The position numbers and the translations under genes are program-made. This document shows, piece after piece, positions 15,101 through 24,841 of a stretch of DNA of 64,000 nt; the first letter of the stretch is position 1, and every line of letters begins with the position of its first letter. Source of the DNA: Liolophura sinensis. Its lineage: Eukaryota; Mollusca; Polyplacophora; Chitonida; Chitonidae. The notes beneath the pieces were generated by a model. The model made no database searches. It was not told where the DNA came from and was given only the letters and a program-made list of their open reading frames with translations. The stretch is taken from assembly GCF_032854445.1 (NCBI RefSeq), contig NC_088295.1:3970501-4034500 (forward strand). Reading direction: 5' to 3'.

Positions 15101-18100
15101 GTCAGGTGCCTGATGAAGGGTTGTGCCCCAGTGGTTGTCAGGAGCTTTGTCAGGTGCCTGATGAAGGGTTGTTCCCTGTAGTTAAATCAGGAGCTTTGTC
15201 AGGTGCCTGATGAAGGGTTGTGGACCTATGGTGAAGTCAGGAGCTTTGCCAGGTGCCTAATGAAGGGTTGTGCCTCTGTGGTGAGGTCAGGAGCTGTGTC
15301 AGGTTCCTGATGAAGGGTTGTTCCCTGTGGTTAAGTCAGGAGCTTTGTCAGGTGCCTGATGAAGGGTTGTGACCCTGTTGTGAAGTCAGGAGCTTTGTCA
15401 GGTGCCTAATGAAGGGTTGCGCCCCTGTGGTGAAGTCAGGAGCTTTGTCAGGTTCCTTATGAAGGGTTGTGCCCCTGTGGTTAAATCAGAGCTTTGTCAG
15501 GTGCCTGATGAAGGGTTGTGCCCCAGTGGTTGTCAGGAGCTTTGTCAGGTTCCTTATGAAGGGTTGTTCTCAGTGGTTAAGTCAGGAGCTTTGTCAGGTG
15601 CCTGATGAAGGGTTGTGCTCCTGTGGTTGTCAGGAGCTTTGTCAGGTGCCTGATGAAGGGTTGTTCCCTGTGGTGAAGTCAGGAGCTTTGTCAGGTGCCT
15701 GATGAAGGGTTGTGCCCCTGTGGTTGTCATGAGCTTTGTCAGGTGCCTGATGAAGGGTTGTACCCCTGTGGTGAAGTCAGGAGCTTTGTCAGGTGCCTGA
15801 TGAAAGGTTGTGCTCCTGTGGTTGTCAGGAGCTTTGTCAGGTGCCTTATGAAGATTATAACATTTTAGGGCGGCCTTATATGGCAATTCAATTACAAAAT
15901 CGATAGCGTGGACAGATTATCAAGTAGATGTACACTGTGTACCATACGTTCTCAATAATTACAGACACTCGCTAATTAAGATCCACTGTAAGTAAGCGAG
16001 CAGATAATAAAAGTCTCCCATGAGAGTCTCACAGCGGGTCATGTATATATATATATATTTTTTTTTTTCTCCACATCTCCACATTTATTACAAGACTGAG
16101 TCCATCCGTGTCTCTTACAACCGTTCAATGGCAAAAAGCGAATCTTTAAAAAACCGGCAACGGTTACCTCTCTTGCCAAGCTGGTCAGGCTCACTGAGGC
16201 GTGACGGAGGTGTAGACTGCTTGTCACTGCTCGACAAACGGTTATCCCCTACTCCCCACAGAGTCTTTATTCCTTAAGACATCAGCCCTCACAAGGCACC
16301 CTGGTATACAGTTTTTGATAATGCGTCTGGAATGATTGAAAGGGTACGATATATTTCTATATGTTATGCTGTACACTGCTTTTACATGCACATATGCTTT
16401 GCGTAATGTATTGTTTGGCCTGTCTTCAGGTTTTACATTGGTTGTGACCGATGTCAAGACTGGTTCCATGGTCGATGTGTCGGAATCACCAAAAAACAGG
16501 CTGATGACATTGAAACCTACATTTGTCCAAATTGTCAGCGAAATGCCGACGACGACCCTATAAGTCGGAAGGTGCTGACTGACCAGGACTATGAACATCT
16601 CAAGAGGCTGCTCAAGAGCCTTCAGGTGAGTTGTTGAGATAAACTGTGTCATCAAGGTACCATGTTAACAGAGGTTACTGGAGAATAAACATCATTCGAC
16701 TGCCTTCTAAAATCCTGTGCCATCGCAGATATTGCTTAACCTGATTTAGTAATATGAGATCAGACTTGCATGATTTAAAGGGACCTTGACTGTTTTGATT
16801 GTCATAGGCGACATGATAGAACCTATTTGGCAATATTTTAAAACAAGAAGTCTACTTTGGTCGAATCATCATAGTTTGACACACTGACAGATAATGTCTA
16901 AGGTACCCAGCTAATGTACAGCAGACAGCCACAGGAGATTGCAGCCATTCTGTCTAGAAATGTTGTAATTGTTAGAATCATCATAGTTTGACACACAGAC
17001 AGATAATGTCTAAGGTACCCAGCTAATGTACAGCAGACAGCCACAGGAGATTGCAGCCATTCTGTCTAGAAATGTTGTAATTGTTAGAATCATCATAGTT
17101 TGACACACAGACAGATAATGTCTAAGGTACCCAGCTAATGTACAGCAGACAGCCACAGGAGATTGCAGCCATTCTGTCTAGAAATGTTGTAATTGTTAGA
17201 ATCATCATAGTTTGACACACAGACAGATAATGTCTAAGGTACCCAGCTAATGTATAGCAGACAGCCACAGGAGATTGCAGCCATTCTGTCTAGAAATGTT
17301 GTAATTGTTAGAATCATCATAGTTTGACACACTGACAGATAATGTCTAAGGTACCCGGCTAATGTACAGCAGACAGCCACAGACGATTGCAGCCATTCTG
17401 TCTAGAAATGTTGTAACTGTTAGAATCATCATAGTTTGACACACCGATAGATAATGTCTAAGGTACCCAGCTAATGTACAGCAGATAGCCACAGGAGATT
17501 GCAGCCATTCTGTGTAGAAATGTTGTAATTGTTAGAATCATCGTAGTTTGACACATCGACAGATAATGTCCAAGTAAGCCAGCTAATGTACAGCAATGTA
17601 CACCAAGTCACCTTAGTCACCAGTCATTTGTTCCTGAAGCTGTTGTGAACCAGTCAGGGACTGGGACAGATGTGGCCTTACTCTGGGTAAAGGTACACCT
17701 ACATCTAGATTCAGGGGCCATATGCTGGATTCTTTACTGTGTACTGTGATACATATATCACTGATAGTTTGGTACCTGCCAAAGGTCGGTGGTTTACTCG
17801 ACTCATAAACCTGGCCACTGATGTATTGGTGAAAAATAGTTACATGTGGCGTTAAATACTGATCGATCAATGTAGCATCACAAGTAAGTTCCATATGGCT
17901 ACTGCTGGTGGAAGGGGAGGTAAGCAGTGTTGCTGTATGTTTCAGGCTCACAAGATGTCCTGGCCTTTTCTGGATCCTGTTGACCCAGTAGAGGTTCCAG
18001 ACTACTACCTAGTCATCAAGGAACCCATGGGTAAGTTATCCTCACATAGGCATGGTACTGTAGGAGCCATACACTGGCTCATCCACTCAAATTGTTAATC

Positions 18101-18451
18101 TTCCTAGATTTTTGTGTGGTCTTTGCCATACATACTGATTACAAATGAATTTATTTGAAGCAAGTTTGTGGAGCGATTGTTTAGAAATTGTCAGACTTGG
18201 ATATCCCTGACAGCATTAACACTCATAAACTCAGATCGGGTATTCTTTCCATTTCAGACTTGACCATGGTGGAAGAAAAACTTGCTGCAAAAGCCTACAA
18301 TCAACTAGTGGATTTTGTGAAAGATGTGTCAAAAGTGTTTGATAACTGTCGCTATTATAACCCTACAGACAGTCCCTTTTACCTGTGTGCTGAAGTCTTA
18401 GAGACATTCTTTGTTCAGAAACTGAAAGGTGTCAAACAGAAGCTACAGTAG
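168..18451 (+). CDS. BPTF: BPTF / NURF301, chromatin-remodelling subunit (5' partial)
   Basis: Largest subunit of the NURF remodelling complex; it reads histone marks and partners the ISWI ATPase in the nucleus. I read 18 coding exons: 168-403, 792-1218, 1629-1853, 2197-2580, 2800-2942, 3426-5988, 6442-6580, 6809-7125, 7348-7536, 8830-8946, 9347-10174, 10461-10731, 12891-13116, 13525-13814, 14100-14273, 16430-16625, 17946-18030 and 18258-18451. They total 7,004 nt and stay in frame to a TAG. In order they encode a Glu/Lys coiled coil, the BPTF-specific block with HPNW and [14 protein letters not shown], the [10 protein letters not shown] block, a long acidic linker, GFNYNCKMN...WPYPCPRP, Ser/Thr/Pro- and Gln-rich stretches, two PHD fingers and a bromodomain. 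The DDT domain and N-terminal PHD finger lie upstream of the window. Splice sites are GT-AG except one GC-AG intron. Identity is secure because the family-specific blocks occur in the expected order. Confidence 0.97.
1219..1395 (+). repeat. Short tandem array starting at a BPTF 5' splice site
   Basis: About five units of roughly 39-42 bp begin exactly at the donor of the exon ending at 1218. The exon/intron junction reads AAACAG|GTTAGTAGCTGG, and later units carry AAACTG GTTAGTAGCTGG or AACCGG TTAGTAGCTGG. Later units therefore recreate a donor-like site at about 1258, 1300, 1338 and 1376. Units contain GATGTAGCAAGTGCACTGC. Confidence 0.75.
3426..5988 (+). other. BPTF: BPTF giant 2.56-kb exon
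   Basis: One exon carries more than a third of the visible BPTF coding sequence. It starts with the conserved [10 protein letters not shown] block. It then runs through about 500 residues of Glu/Asp/Ser/Thr-rich low-complexity linker, and ends in the conserved [22 protein letters not shown] and [11 protein letters not shown] blocks. The linker holds no domain I recognise. The acceptor is at 3424-3425 and the donor at 5989-5990. Shorter reading frames on the other strand here are shadows of the acidic stretches. Confidence 0.9.
7725..8285 (+). repeat. 34-bp minisatellite in a BPTF intron
   Basis: About 16 units contain ATTCCCAGACTCATACTGGC and an AATATGCAGGGTTC half. The period is 34 bp (for example 7814 to 7848). 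Because 34 is not a multiple of 3, each frame steps through the unit, and long open frames appear in all three plus-strand frames without being coding. Confidence 0.85.
8505..8695 (+). mobile_element. Diverged tRNA-SINE fragment (family A)
   Basis: Recognisable body motifs are GGTTGTGGGTTTCCCAGGGG, CCGGTTTCCTCCCACCATAA, GCTGGTGGCTGTC and TTTTTGAGTACA, followed by a degenerate A-rich tail. It is intronic in BPTF and degraded at both ends. Confidence 0.6.
9215..9312 (+). mobile_element. tRNA-SINE fragment (family A), truncated at both ends
   Basis: It holds the B-box region TGAGTTCAAGTCCAGCTCA and the following CCTCTCCGGCCATAAGTGG and GGTCTGCCAGCAACCT body, then stops. It lies 35 bp before a BPTF acceptor. 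Confidence 0.65.
10945..12605 (+). repeat. 26-bp satellite array with 702-bp higher-order repeat, BPTF intron
   Basis: About 63 units of 26 bp contain AGTCCATTGCATCTCACTAG followed by TCTCGC or TCTCCC. Variant units recur at a fixed distance. CAGTCCCTTGCATC occurs near 11073 and 11774, and CAGCCCATTGC with a following AATTTCATTAG occurs near 11568 and 12270. Both pairs are about 702 bp apart, which is 27 units, so the array grew by a large block duplication as well as by single units. Confidence 0.92.
13117..13524 (+). other. BPTF: GC-AG intron of BPTF
   Basis: The exon encoding the KSLQQEIQ end stops in phase 0 at 13116 and is followed by GCAAGT. The next exon begins CTGGAGATAGGT at 13525 after a TTTCAG acceptor, also in phase 0. 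The only nearby GT (GTTAGA at 13121) would leave phase 1 and break the frame. A GC donor with otherwise perfect CAG|GCAAGT consensus is therefore required. Confidence 0.8.
14485..15852 (+). repeat. 47-50-bp minisatellite between the two BPTF PHD exons
   Basis: About 28 units contain GTCAGGAGCTTTGTCAGGTG followed by CCTGATGAAGGGTTGTG. Two length classes alternate, one with CCCCTGTGGTGAA and one with CCAGTGGTT. The array fills most of the intron between 14274 and 16429. Confidence 0.9.
16863..17590 (+). repeat. 112-bp tandem repeat in a BPTF intron
   Basis: About 6.5 nearly identical units start at GAATCATCATAGTTTGACAC near 16863, 16975, 17087, 17199, 17311, 17423 and 17535. The inner copies are almost identical while the last copies diverge, as expected for a recently homogenised centre. 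Confidence 0.92.
17640..17870 (+). mobile_element. Possible fragment of a second SINE family (family B)
   Basis: The stretch with GGTGGTTTACTC, CATAAACCTGGCCACTG and TGTATTGGTG resembles the middle and 3' part of the element at 60960-61375, and ends with GTGGCGTTAAATACTGATC. It is diverged and its ends are unclear. Confidence 0.35.
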
Positions 18452-20794
18452 CATTTGGTCCTCCCAGGGAGTTCTTCATTCACTTTTCTTACCATTTACC
18501 CACCCTTCTCATGGAAGCGTCATCAACTGTACAGTTGCAATGAAATGTCATGCAGATTTGATGTTGGTAATTATAAAAATTTGCACAATATTGTTTATAC
18601 AGCTGTTATTTAATGTGTAATTGTGCTGATTTTGTATTGATATGATTAGTTATTGGTCACCTCATGTGCACTGAAGGGCACATCATACTGAAGTATCAGC
18701 TCCCAGTGTGGAATAAGAGTACACAGTGGTCTCCTCCTAACATTAGTTGACATTCAACTTTGTAAATATCTGCATGAACTGTTAACGGAGCCATGAGCTG
18801 TGTGGTCAAACCCCTTGTAGTATTTTCCTTCTTTTTTTTTCTTTTTTTTTTTGGCTTCCTTATTTCCTTGCAGTATGTTCCATGAGATTTTATACACTTT
18901 AGAATCTATGCAATTGTTCCATGTAATATCACTGATGGAGGGTTTTGTGTAGTCGATGTTCAACATCCAAACACTGGCATGGAGCAAATAAACTGATGCT
19001 GATGGCACTTACAAGGCTTAAATGGGTACTTTTACTCCTCTTGGGTTTTGAGATAAATTAAGACTAAATCAACACTGCAAAGATAAACACTATGGTGGAC
19101 TGATTAGACTGTTGTCTGTTGCTGTGATTGGTTTCTTGCCATGGATGCTTATGTTATTTGAGAAAATGGCCTTGCTATCAGACTACAAGAAATTGGCTCT
19201 CATTGTAACACCTGCAATATCACACGAATGACCTGTCCATGACAACTAACCATATCGAATGCACTGAATGCTGCTCTTGAGCTGCGAAAAGGTGGAGGAA
19301 TTAGGGTGAACGTATTCACATCAAATCCATTACAGCTGCCAAATCAAGGTTCATAACGTGACATCCATTACAGCTGCCAATTCAAGGTTCATAACGTGAC
19401 ATCCATTACAGCTGCCAAATCAAGGTTCATAACGTGACATCCATTACAGCTGCCAATTCAAGGTTCATAACGTGACATACAGACTGGACATCCACAAATC
19501 ATGACGGAGATTTCATGACTTATATGACAGTGAAACGAAGCTAATAGCTCTGTGCAATGAGAAATCGTTCTAGGGGATAGTGGCAGATTCACATGTGAAA
19601 TGAAGCTAATAGCTCTGTGCAATGAGAAATCGTTCTAGGGGATAGTGGCAGATTCACGTGATGTACAGCATGTTTCATTAAGTTGTAGTGTCTGAAATTT
19701 TGTACAGATGCCACAGAAAATATTCCTAGTTTAATCAAACTACAATAGAACTCTCCTATACAAGTAGAACACTTGACCTGTGCCCAACAAATGTGGACAT
19801 GAGCAACATGCTCTCGGATCTGCTGCTGATGGTAGGCATACTCTTAGTATCTTAGTACATAAGCAGCAATCTGTTCAGACACAGATATTTAAGTATTGAA
19901 TTGATCTTTAGTCTCTTGGTTCATTAGTTTGTGCTTTGTGTGCACCATCATTTTAAGTGTTAATTTATTTGTGCAGGTAGTTTTACTGGTGTTGAACTCC
20001 CCATCACACGACACACACAGGCATGTCAATCATATTCATTGTTGTAGTTCATAGTTCTCTTCTTTGTTCAGCTCATGTAATAAAGCCTTTCATCTGTACA
20101 TAGCATCTTGGTAAAAGGTTTCTATATTTCACATCACTTTTCCTAGAAAAGGCCAGGAAGGTTGACTGATTTGCTCCAATGGGTACATTGGACTGAATGG
20201 TGTATTTATACATGCACAAGAATTTTAAGACGAGTATGTACTTTCTATTGGTTACATTAGTTGTAAAAAAACAAAAACAATAATAAACCAAGTCAGATAT
20301 AAAGTGAGAGTGTCCTGTTGTTTTTGTTGTTTTTTTTTTTTTCATTAAATACTTTCTTGCACACAATATTTTCAAATAGTTGTAAGCATTACAGAATGAT
20401 GGAGGGCAATGATTAGCACAAAATGTGATTATGTTGATCAATTTTCTACATGCTTTGGTCAAGTCAAGTCTAGATTCGAGTGATTGTCCACTGCCAGTTT
20501 CTTGTAAAAGGCTTTTTCAGTTTTCTGGCCAGTGACATATACTCAAATACTATGTAATGTGGACAAACTGAGGTACTCTGTCAAATCATATTTTGGCCAG
20601 TGCTATGTAATGTGGACAAACTGAGGTACTCTGTCAAATCATATTTTGTCCAGTGCTATGTAATGTGGACAAACTGAGGTACTCTGTCAAATCATATTTT
20701 GGCCAGTGCTATGGAATGTGGACACACTGTAGTCTTGTTTCAAAGTGTCCAATAAAATCATGTTGACGCCACACACGCACACATTGTGAACACC
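18452..20794. other. BPTF 3' UTR and convergent intergenic region
   Basis: No coding exon is visible. An AATAAA signal lies at 18987-18992 and another at 20079-20084; either could end BPTF transcripts. Small tandem repeats occur at 19318-19480 (about 40 bp x4, TCCATTACAGCTGCC), 19540-19665 (two copies of about 65 bp) and 20530-20720 (about 53 bp x3-4, AATGTGGACAAACTGAGG). Homopolymer T runs occur near 18830 and 20330. Confidence 0.7.
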
Positions 20795-21177
20795 CACCTA
20801 AGTCCATGATTGTTCTCTTCTGTTCATGTGAGATTTCCTCCAGGTGGTAACCAGAGGCCTCACACACACTGTGAACATCCAGTGATGTTCATGATTGTTT
20901 CTTCTGTTCATGTGAGATTTCCTCCAGGTGCTAACCAGAGGCCACACACACACTGTGAACATCCAGTGATGTTCATGATTGTTTCTTCTGTTTGTGTGAG
21001 ATTTCCCCCAGCGATGTTCATGATTGTTTCTTCTGTTTGTGTGAGATTTTCTCCAGGTGGTAACTAGAGACTATAAACACACTGTGAACATCCAGCTATA
21101 TTCACCACTGTTCTTTTCTGTTCATGTAGGATTTGTTCTAGAGGCCACACACATATTGTGATCACCCAGCTATATGT
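20795..21177 (-). repeat. Tandem copies of the PIGX terminal-exon coding end
   Basis: About five units of 60-80 bp lie just downstream, on the minus strand, of the PIGX stop codon. Plus-strand units contain TTCATGTGAGATTTCCTCCA and GGTAACCAGAGGCC. These match, with substitutions, the sequence inside PIGX exon 6 that encodes VTIWSKSHMSRRKQS and the stop. The array is thus a duplicated piece of the gene's own last coding segment placed in its 3' flank or UTR. Confidence 0.75.
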
Positions 21178-24100
21178 TCATGACTGTTTTCTTCTGCTCA
21201 TGTGAGATTTGCTCCAGATGGTAACCAAAAGCCACAGACATCCACCACCCGTCACACCCAGGGTTACCACTACGACCATCTGATGATGGCACAGATCACC
21301 GACAGGTACCATTGCAACCAATGCTTTATCAGCCTATAACAGAGATTACAGGTCATGCTGAACAGTTATTATACAATGTTATTATTACTTGGTACACAAC
21401 TGCTGTAAAATGTCTAGTACAAGATCTCATTAAAATGCAGGGTTCGGGAACTCACGATACCAGTCGTCACAAATTTGAACACGTCAAACTGGATATCAGT
21501 CCTACCACTTTCCTAACTTCTACACACTGTTCAGAGGTATCAAGGAGAGTGCTCACCTTAGTGTAGGATAACCTAGACCAAGAGCACTGCGTTGATGTAC
21601 AACTGTTACATGGGGCCTCTATGGAATTTCGATCTGAAAGGCAATCAGAAGAAAATCAAATGATCTACAACATTAACTCACATTACAATGAAAATGAATG
21701 TAGTACAAAATCTAAACTTTTATATCATATGTATCTTATCAGCACAAATGTAACGTATATCACCATATAAATAAATGTGTACCTGACAATCTGGAACACA
21801 TGTATGCCTCATCAAAGTAGAGAGGATAGCCGGGTGATATCCGAGATTAACAGGTAAGGTGATCATGTTTATGAGATTACCTGTATCTGACTGCATGTCA
21901 CAGGTGTAACACAGCTGAGGACTGGCGAACTCCACTTTAGTGGACCTTACTGAGGACAGGTGGGTGATCATGATGAACAGGTAAGGTGATGATTACCTGT
22001 ATCTGACTGCATGTCACAGGTGTTATACAGGTGATGACTGGCAAACTCCACTTTAGTGGACCTTACTGAGGACAGGTGGGTGATCATGATGAACAGGTAA
22101 GGTGATGATTACCTGTATCTGACTGCATGTCACACATGTAACACTACTGAGGACTGGCAAACTCCACTTTAGTGGACCTTACTGAGGACAGGTGGGTGAT
22201 CATGATGAACAGGTAAGGTGATGATTACCTGTATCTGATTGCATGTCACAGGTGTAATACAGGTGATGACTGGCAAAACTCCACTTTAGTGGACCTTACT
22301 GAGGACAGGTGGGTGATCATGACGAACAGGTAAGGTGATGATTACCTGTATCTGACTGCATGTCACAGGTGTTATACAGGTGATGACTGGCAAACTCCAC
22401 TTTAGTGGACCTTACTGAGGACAGGTGGGTGATCATGATGAACAGGTAAGGTGATGATTACCTGTATCTGACTGCATGTCACAGGTGTAATATAGCTGAG
22501 GACTGGCAAACTCCACCTTAACAAAGTGGACCTCCCTATGAGCTGGCGTATGATACCTGAGGTGAACAGGTAAGGTGATGTTCCCACACATCTTGCACAC
22601 ATGTCACATCTTGGTAGACATAAACAAGGTGCTTTTAGACAGGTATTCTGGCTTCTCCAAGTCAATGGCCTCATCAGTGTGTACCTGCAACAGACAGATC
22701 ATAAATGAAAAATGGGATAAGTAGATGGATATTGTGAAAAAGTGAGCAAACTTGTGAAGGAGATAATCTAGTACGTCATGCAGAAATGGGAGGTGGTCAT
22801 GTGGAGGTGAGAGGTGGTCTTGTGTAGGAAAAAGGTAGTCGAGTGGAGGTGAGAAGGAGTTGTATGGACATGAGAGATGGTTGTGTGGACCACGAGAGGT
22901 TGTGCGAAGTTGAGAGGTGGTTGTGTGGATGTGAGGTGACTGTGTGGAGGTGAGAGATGATTATGTGGAGGTGAGTGGTGATTATGTAAATGCAAGAGGA
23001 GATCATGTGGAGGTGAAAGGTGATTGTGAGGAGGTGATTGTATAGAGGTGAGAGGTGATTGTGAGGAGGTAAGAGGTGATTGTGTGGAGGTGAATGCTGA
23101 ATGTGTGGAGGTGAGAGATGATTATGTGGCGGTGAGTGGTGATTATGTAAATGCAAGAGGTGATTATGTGGAGGTGAAAGGTGATTGTGAGGAGGTGATT
23201 GTATAGAGGTGAGAGGTGATTGTGAGGAGGTAAGAGGTGATTGTGTGGAGGTGAGTGCTGAATGTATGGAGATGAGAGATGATTATGTGGAGGGGAGAGG
23301 TAATGTATGTGTTCAATTATAGTGAATGGGTGGAGGAGAAAAAATTAGACGTGAAGTGGACTTCACATTACTAAATGTCTGACGCAGATAGATTAATGTG
23401 TGGAGAAAAGTTGTTATTACTTAAAGAGACAGGTGAGACAGTTGAGTCTAGTGTTACATACTCCAGGTCCACCAACTCTGACAACTGTCTGATCTGATAG
23501 ATATCAATGTAGCTACTAGCAGGCAGACTCTCAGCCAACATCAGTTTACAATTCTTCATCAGCCCAGACGTAAATTCCACAGTCACCTCTGTGTGGAGAT
23601 CTCTGAAACAAGACAATGGCATTAACATACTCAAAGTTTACGCCTACATGCATCTTGGTCAAGGCATTTCAACAAGACATTTGACTCTCAAACAATAATG
23701 GACAATATCAAGTGCACTGAGGCTTATCATATTTATTTACTACATTTGCTGTTTCAATGCTATACTTTCTTCACCCATACCATGACAGTTTTTTGTGGAG
23801 GAAACCTGAGTGCCTGTGGTAAACCAACAAATGTTTCCACGTGTGACCTAAGTTTATGGCTCTATTTATTCGATTGTTGTTATTGAGTGTCATACCCGAG
23901 AATGTGACCTACAGGCTTGCATATATTGGTGGAGGACAACTGGTCTTCAAGTGAATCTAAAACTGTGGCGATGGCTCTAAGAAAACTGTTAACTGGTTAT
24001 TATTACTCAGGCCACAAGCACAATGGGAGCTTAGGCATATGTACACATAGCATTTACTGGTATTAGCTCTATAGACTTATTGTACAGCTATATAGGTACT

Positions 24101-24551
24101 AGTATATCGTACAAGAGAGCAGAATATTTGTAGGATCATTTTGGCCCATGTGTCATACACATTATTTGCTTCCCCAGCCTTTATGCTTCTGACAATAAAG
24201 TTTATCCATACCACGGATTAAGCCAAAATGCAATGCTCGCCTAGAAGACATTCTAAAACAGATAATACATACCACATGGTGATATGTAACATCAAAACTC
24301 TTGCCTTTATATCAAACTTTTCTTAAAATGATCCTAGCACACCCTTTTCTATCAGACATATAGGTATATGCCAGACACTGAGCAAGAACTTCAAAATGCT
24401 ACCTGTGAAACCCAGATTTAAGGAGTTGCCTGGTAACTTTGGTAGTAATCTCACTGTGTCCTGCAGGAATACCTGTAAGAATACATGTCCATATGAGCAC
24501 AACAACGACAAATTTGGACAGGCTTTCCTCTCTGAAAAACACAGCTTCCAT
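21178..24551 (-). CDS. PIGX: PIGX, GPI mannosyltransferase I regulatory subunit
   Basis: Type I ER membrane protein that stabilises the catalytic subunit PIGM in GPI mannosyltransferase I, which adds the first mannose of the GPI anchor. Six exons in minus order: 24403-24551, 23458-23602, 22608-22684, 22462-22556, 21557-21633 and 21178-21333. They total 699 nt and 232 aa; human PIGX is about 258 aa. Exon 1 encodes a signal peptide (KFVVVVLIWTCILTGIPAG) and SEITTK...LLKSGFHR. Exon 2 begins DLHTEVTVEF and contains LPASSYIDIYQIRQL. Exon 3 has DLEKPEYLSKSTL. Exon 4 has VEFASPQLYYTCDMQ, exon 5 EAPCN...CSW, and exon 6 VPVG plus the single C-terminal membrane helix. All junction phases agree. An in-frame upstream ATG at 24584 is an alternative start. 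Two exon-derived tandem arrays sit inside and beside the gene. Confidence 0.93.
21838..22461 (-). repeat. Five-copy array derived from PIGX exon 4
   Basis: Units of about 116-120 bp follow exon 4 on the minus strand. Each contains a CCTCAG acceptor, a segment matching the 3' part of exon 4 (GTGGAGTTTGCCAGTCCTCA, GACATGCAGTCAGATACAG) and a GTAATC donor. The exon-like part is about 69 nt and phase 1-1, the same phase as the real junctions on each side. Three copies read open (VEFASPQLCYTCDMQSDT or a close variant). The copy near 22280 has an extra base, and the copy near 22150 has an in-frame TAG. Confidence 0.85.
22760..23320 (+). repeat. Strand-asymmetric GA/GT-rich degenerate repeat, PIGX intron 2
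   Basis: Irregular units near 20 bp, such as GTGATTGTGTGGAGGTGAGA, occur throughout. The plus strand is almost free of C, so the PIGX transcript strand is C-rich and G-poor. Two long sub-blocks (about 22970-23100 and 23140-23270) are near copies of each other. Open minus-strand frames rich in His, Pro and Asn are low-complexity artefacts. Confidence 0.8.
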
Positions 24552-24841
24552 CTCGGATGGAAATGGAATGTAAGTGATGAACAAGTGTTCACATGCTTTC
24601 CACGAGAAAGACTGTCAGAAAGAAATGCTTAACAAATTCAAATAAGCTTATGACATCTTGCTCGACATCGGCTTCTATGGCAGTTAGGCGATGTGATCAT
24701 GCTGCGAACACATGGTTTCGTCCAATCACATTCATCTCCAAGCGTTTCTGCTCGGCTGTCATGTTTTGAGACTTGACTACTTCCTGTTACAGCGGGCGAT
24801 GTGACAGAGGAGCTGGTTTGCTTTGCAAAATTATCCCAAGG
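24552..24841. promoter_or_regulatory. Divergent promoter region, PIGX (-) / CHMP6 (+)
   Basis: Only 290 bp separate the chosen PIGX and CHMP6 start codons, and both 5' UTRs must lie inside. A CCAAT motif (GTCCAATCAC near 24720) and an ETS-like ACTTCCTGTT (near 24778) are visible. No TATA box is evident. The bidirectional promoter role is inferred from the head-to-head arrangement. Confidence 0.6.

Larger units (their letters stand above)
13525..18451 (+). other. BPTF: BPTF C-terminal PHD-PHD-bromodomain module
   Basis: The first PHD finger begins [21 protein letters not shown] and the second [21 protein letters not shown]. Each keeps the Cys4-His-Cys3 zinc ligands. The second keeps the three Tyr and one Trp (DWFHG) that form the H3K4me3 cage in the known BPTF structure. 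The bromodomain follows across the last two exons with the acetyl-lysine-binding Asn in [12 protein letters not shown]. An alanine-rich run (about 8 Ala) and a Lys-rich stretch precede the first PHD finger. Both PHD fingers are split by introns at the equivalent codon just before FYIGCD, which suggests they arose by an old tandem exon duplication. Confidence 0.93.

Noticed and set aside
21240-21310. Plus-strand exon-like frame (GYHYDHLMMAQITDR with a GT donor)
   Set aside because: It is the antisense of PIGX exon 6, which has strong family similarity and correct phases on the minus strand.
22402-23156. His/Pro-rich and other minus-strand frames in PIGX introns
   Set aside because: They cross the C-poor repeat or read PIGX exons in the wrong frame. 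The true exons are defined by phase and family similarity.
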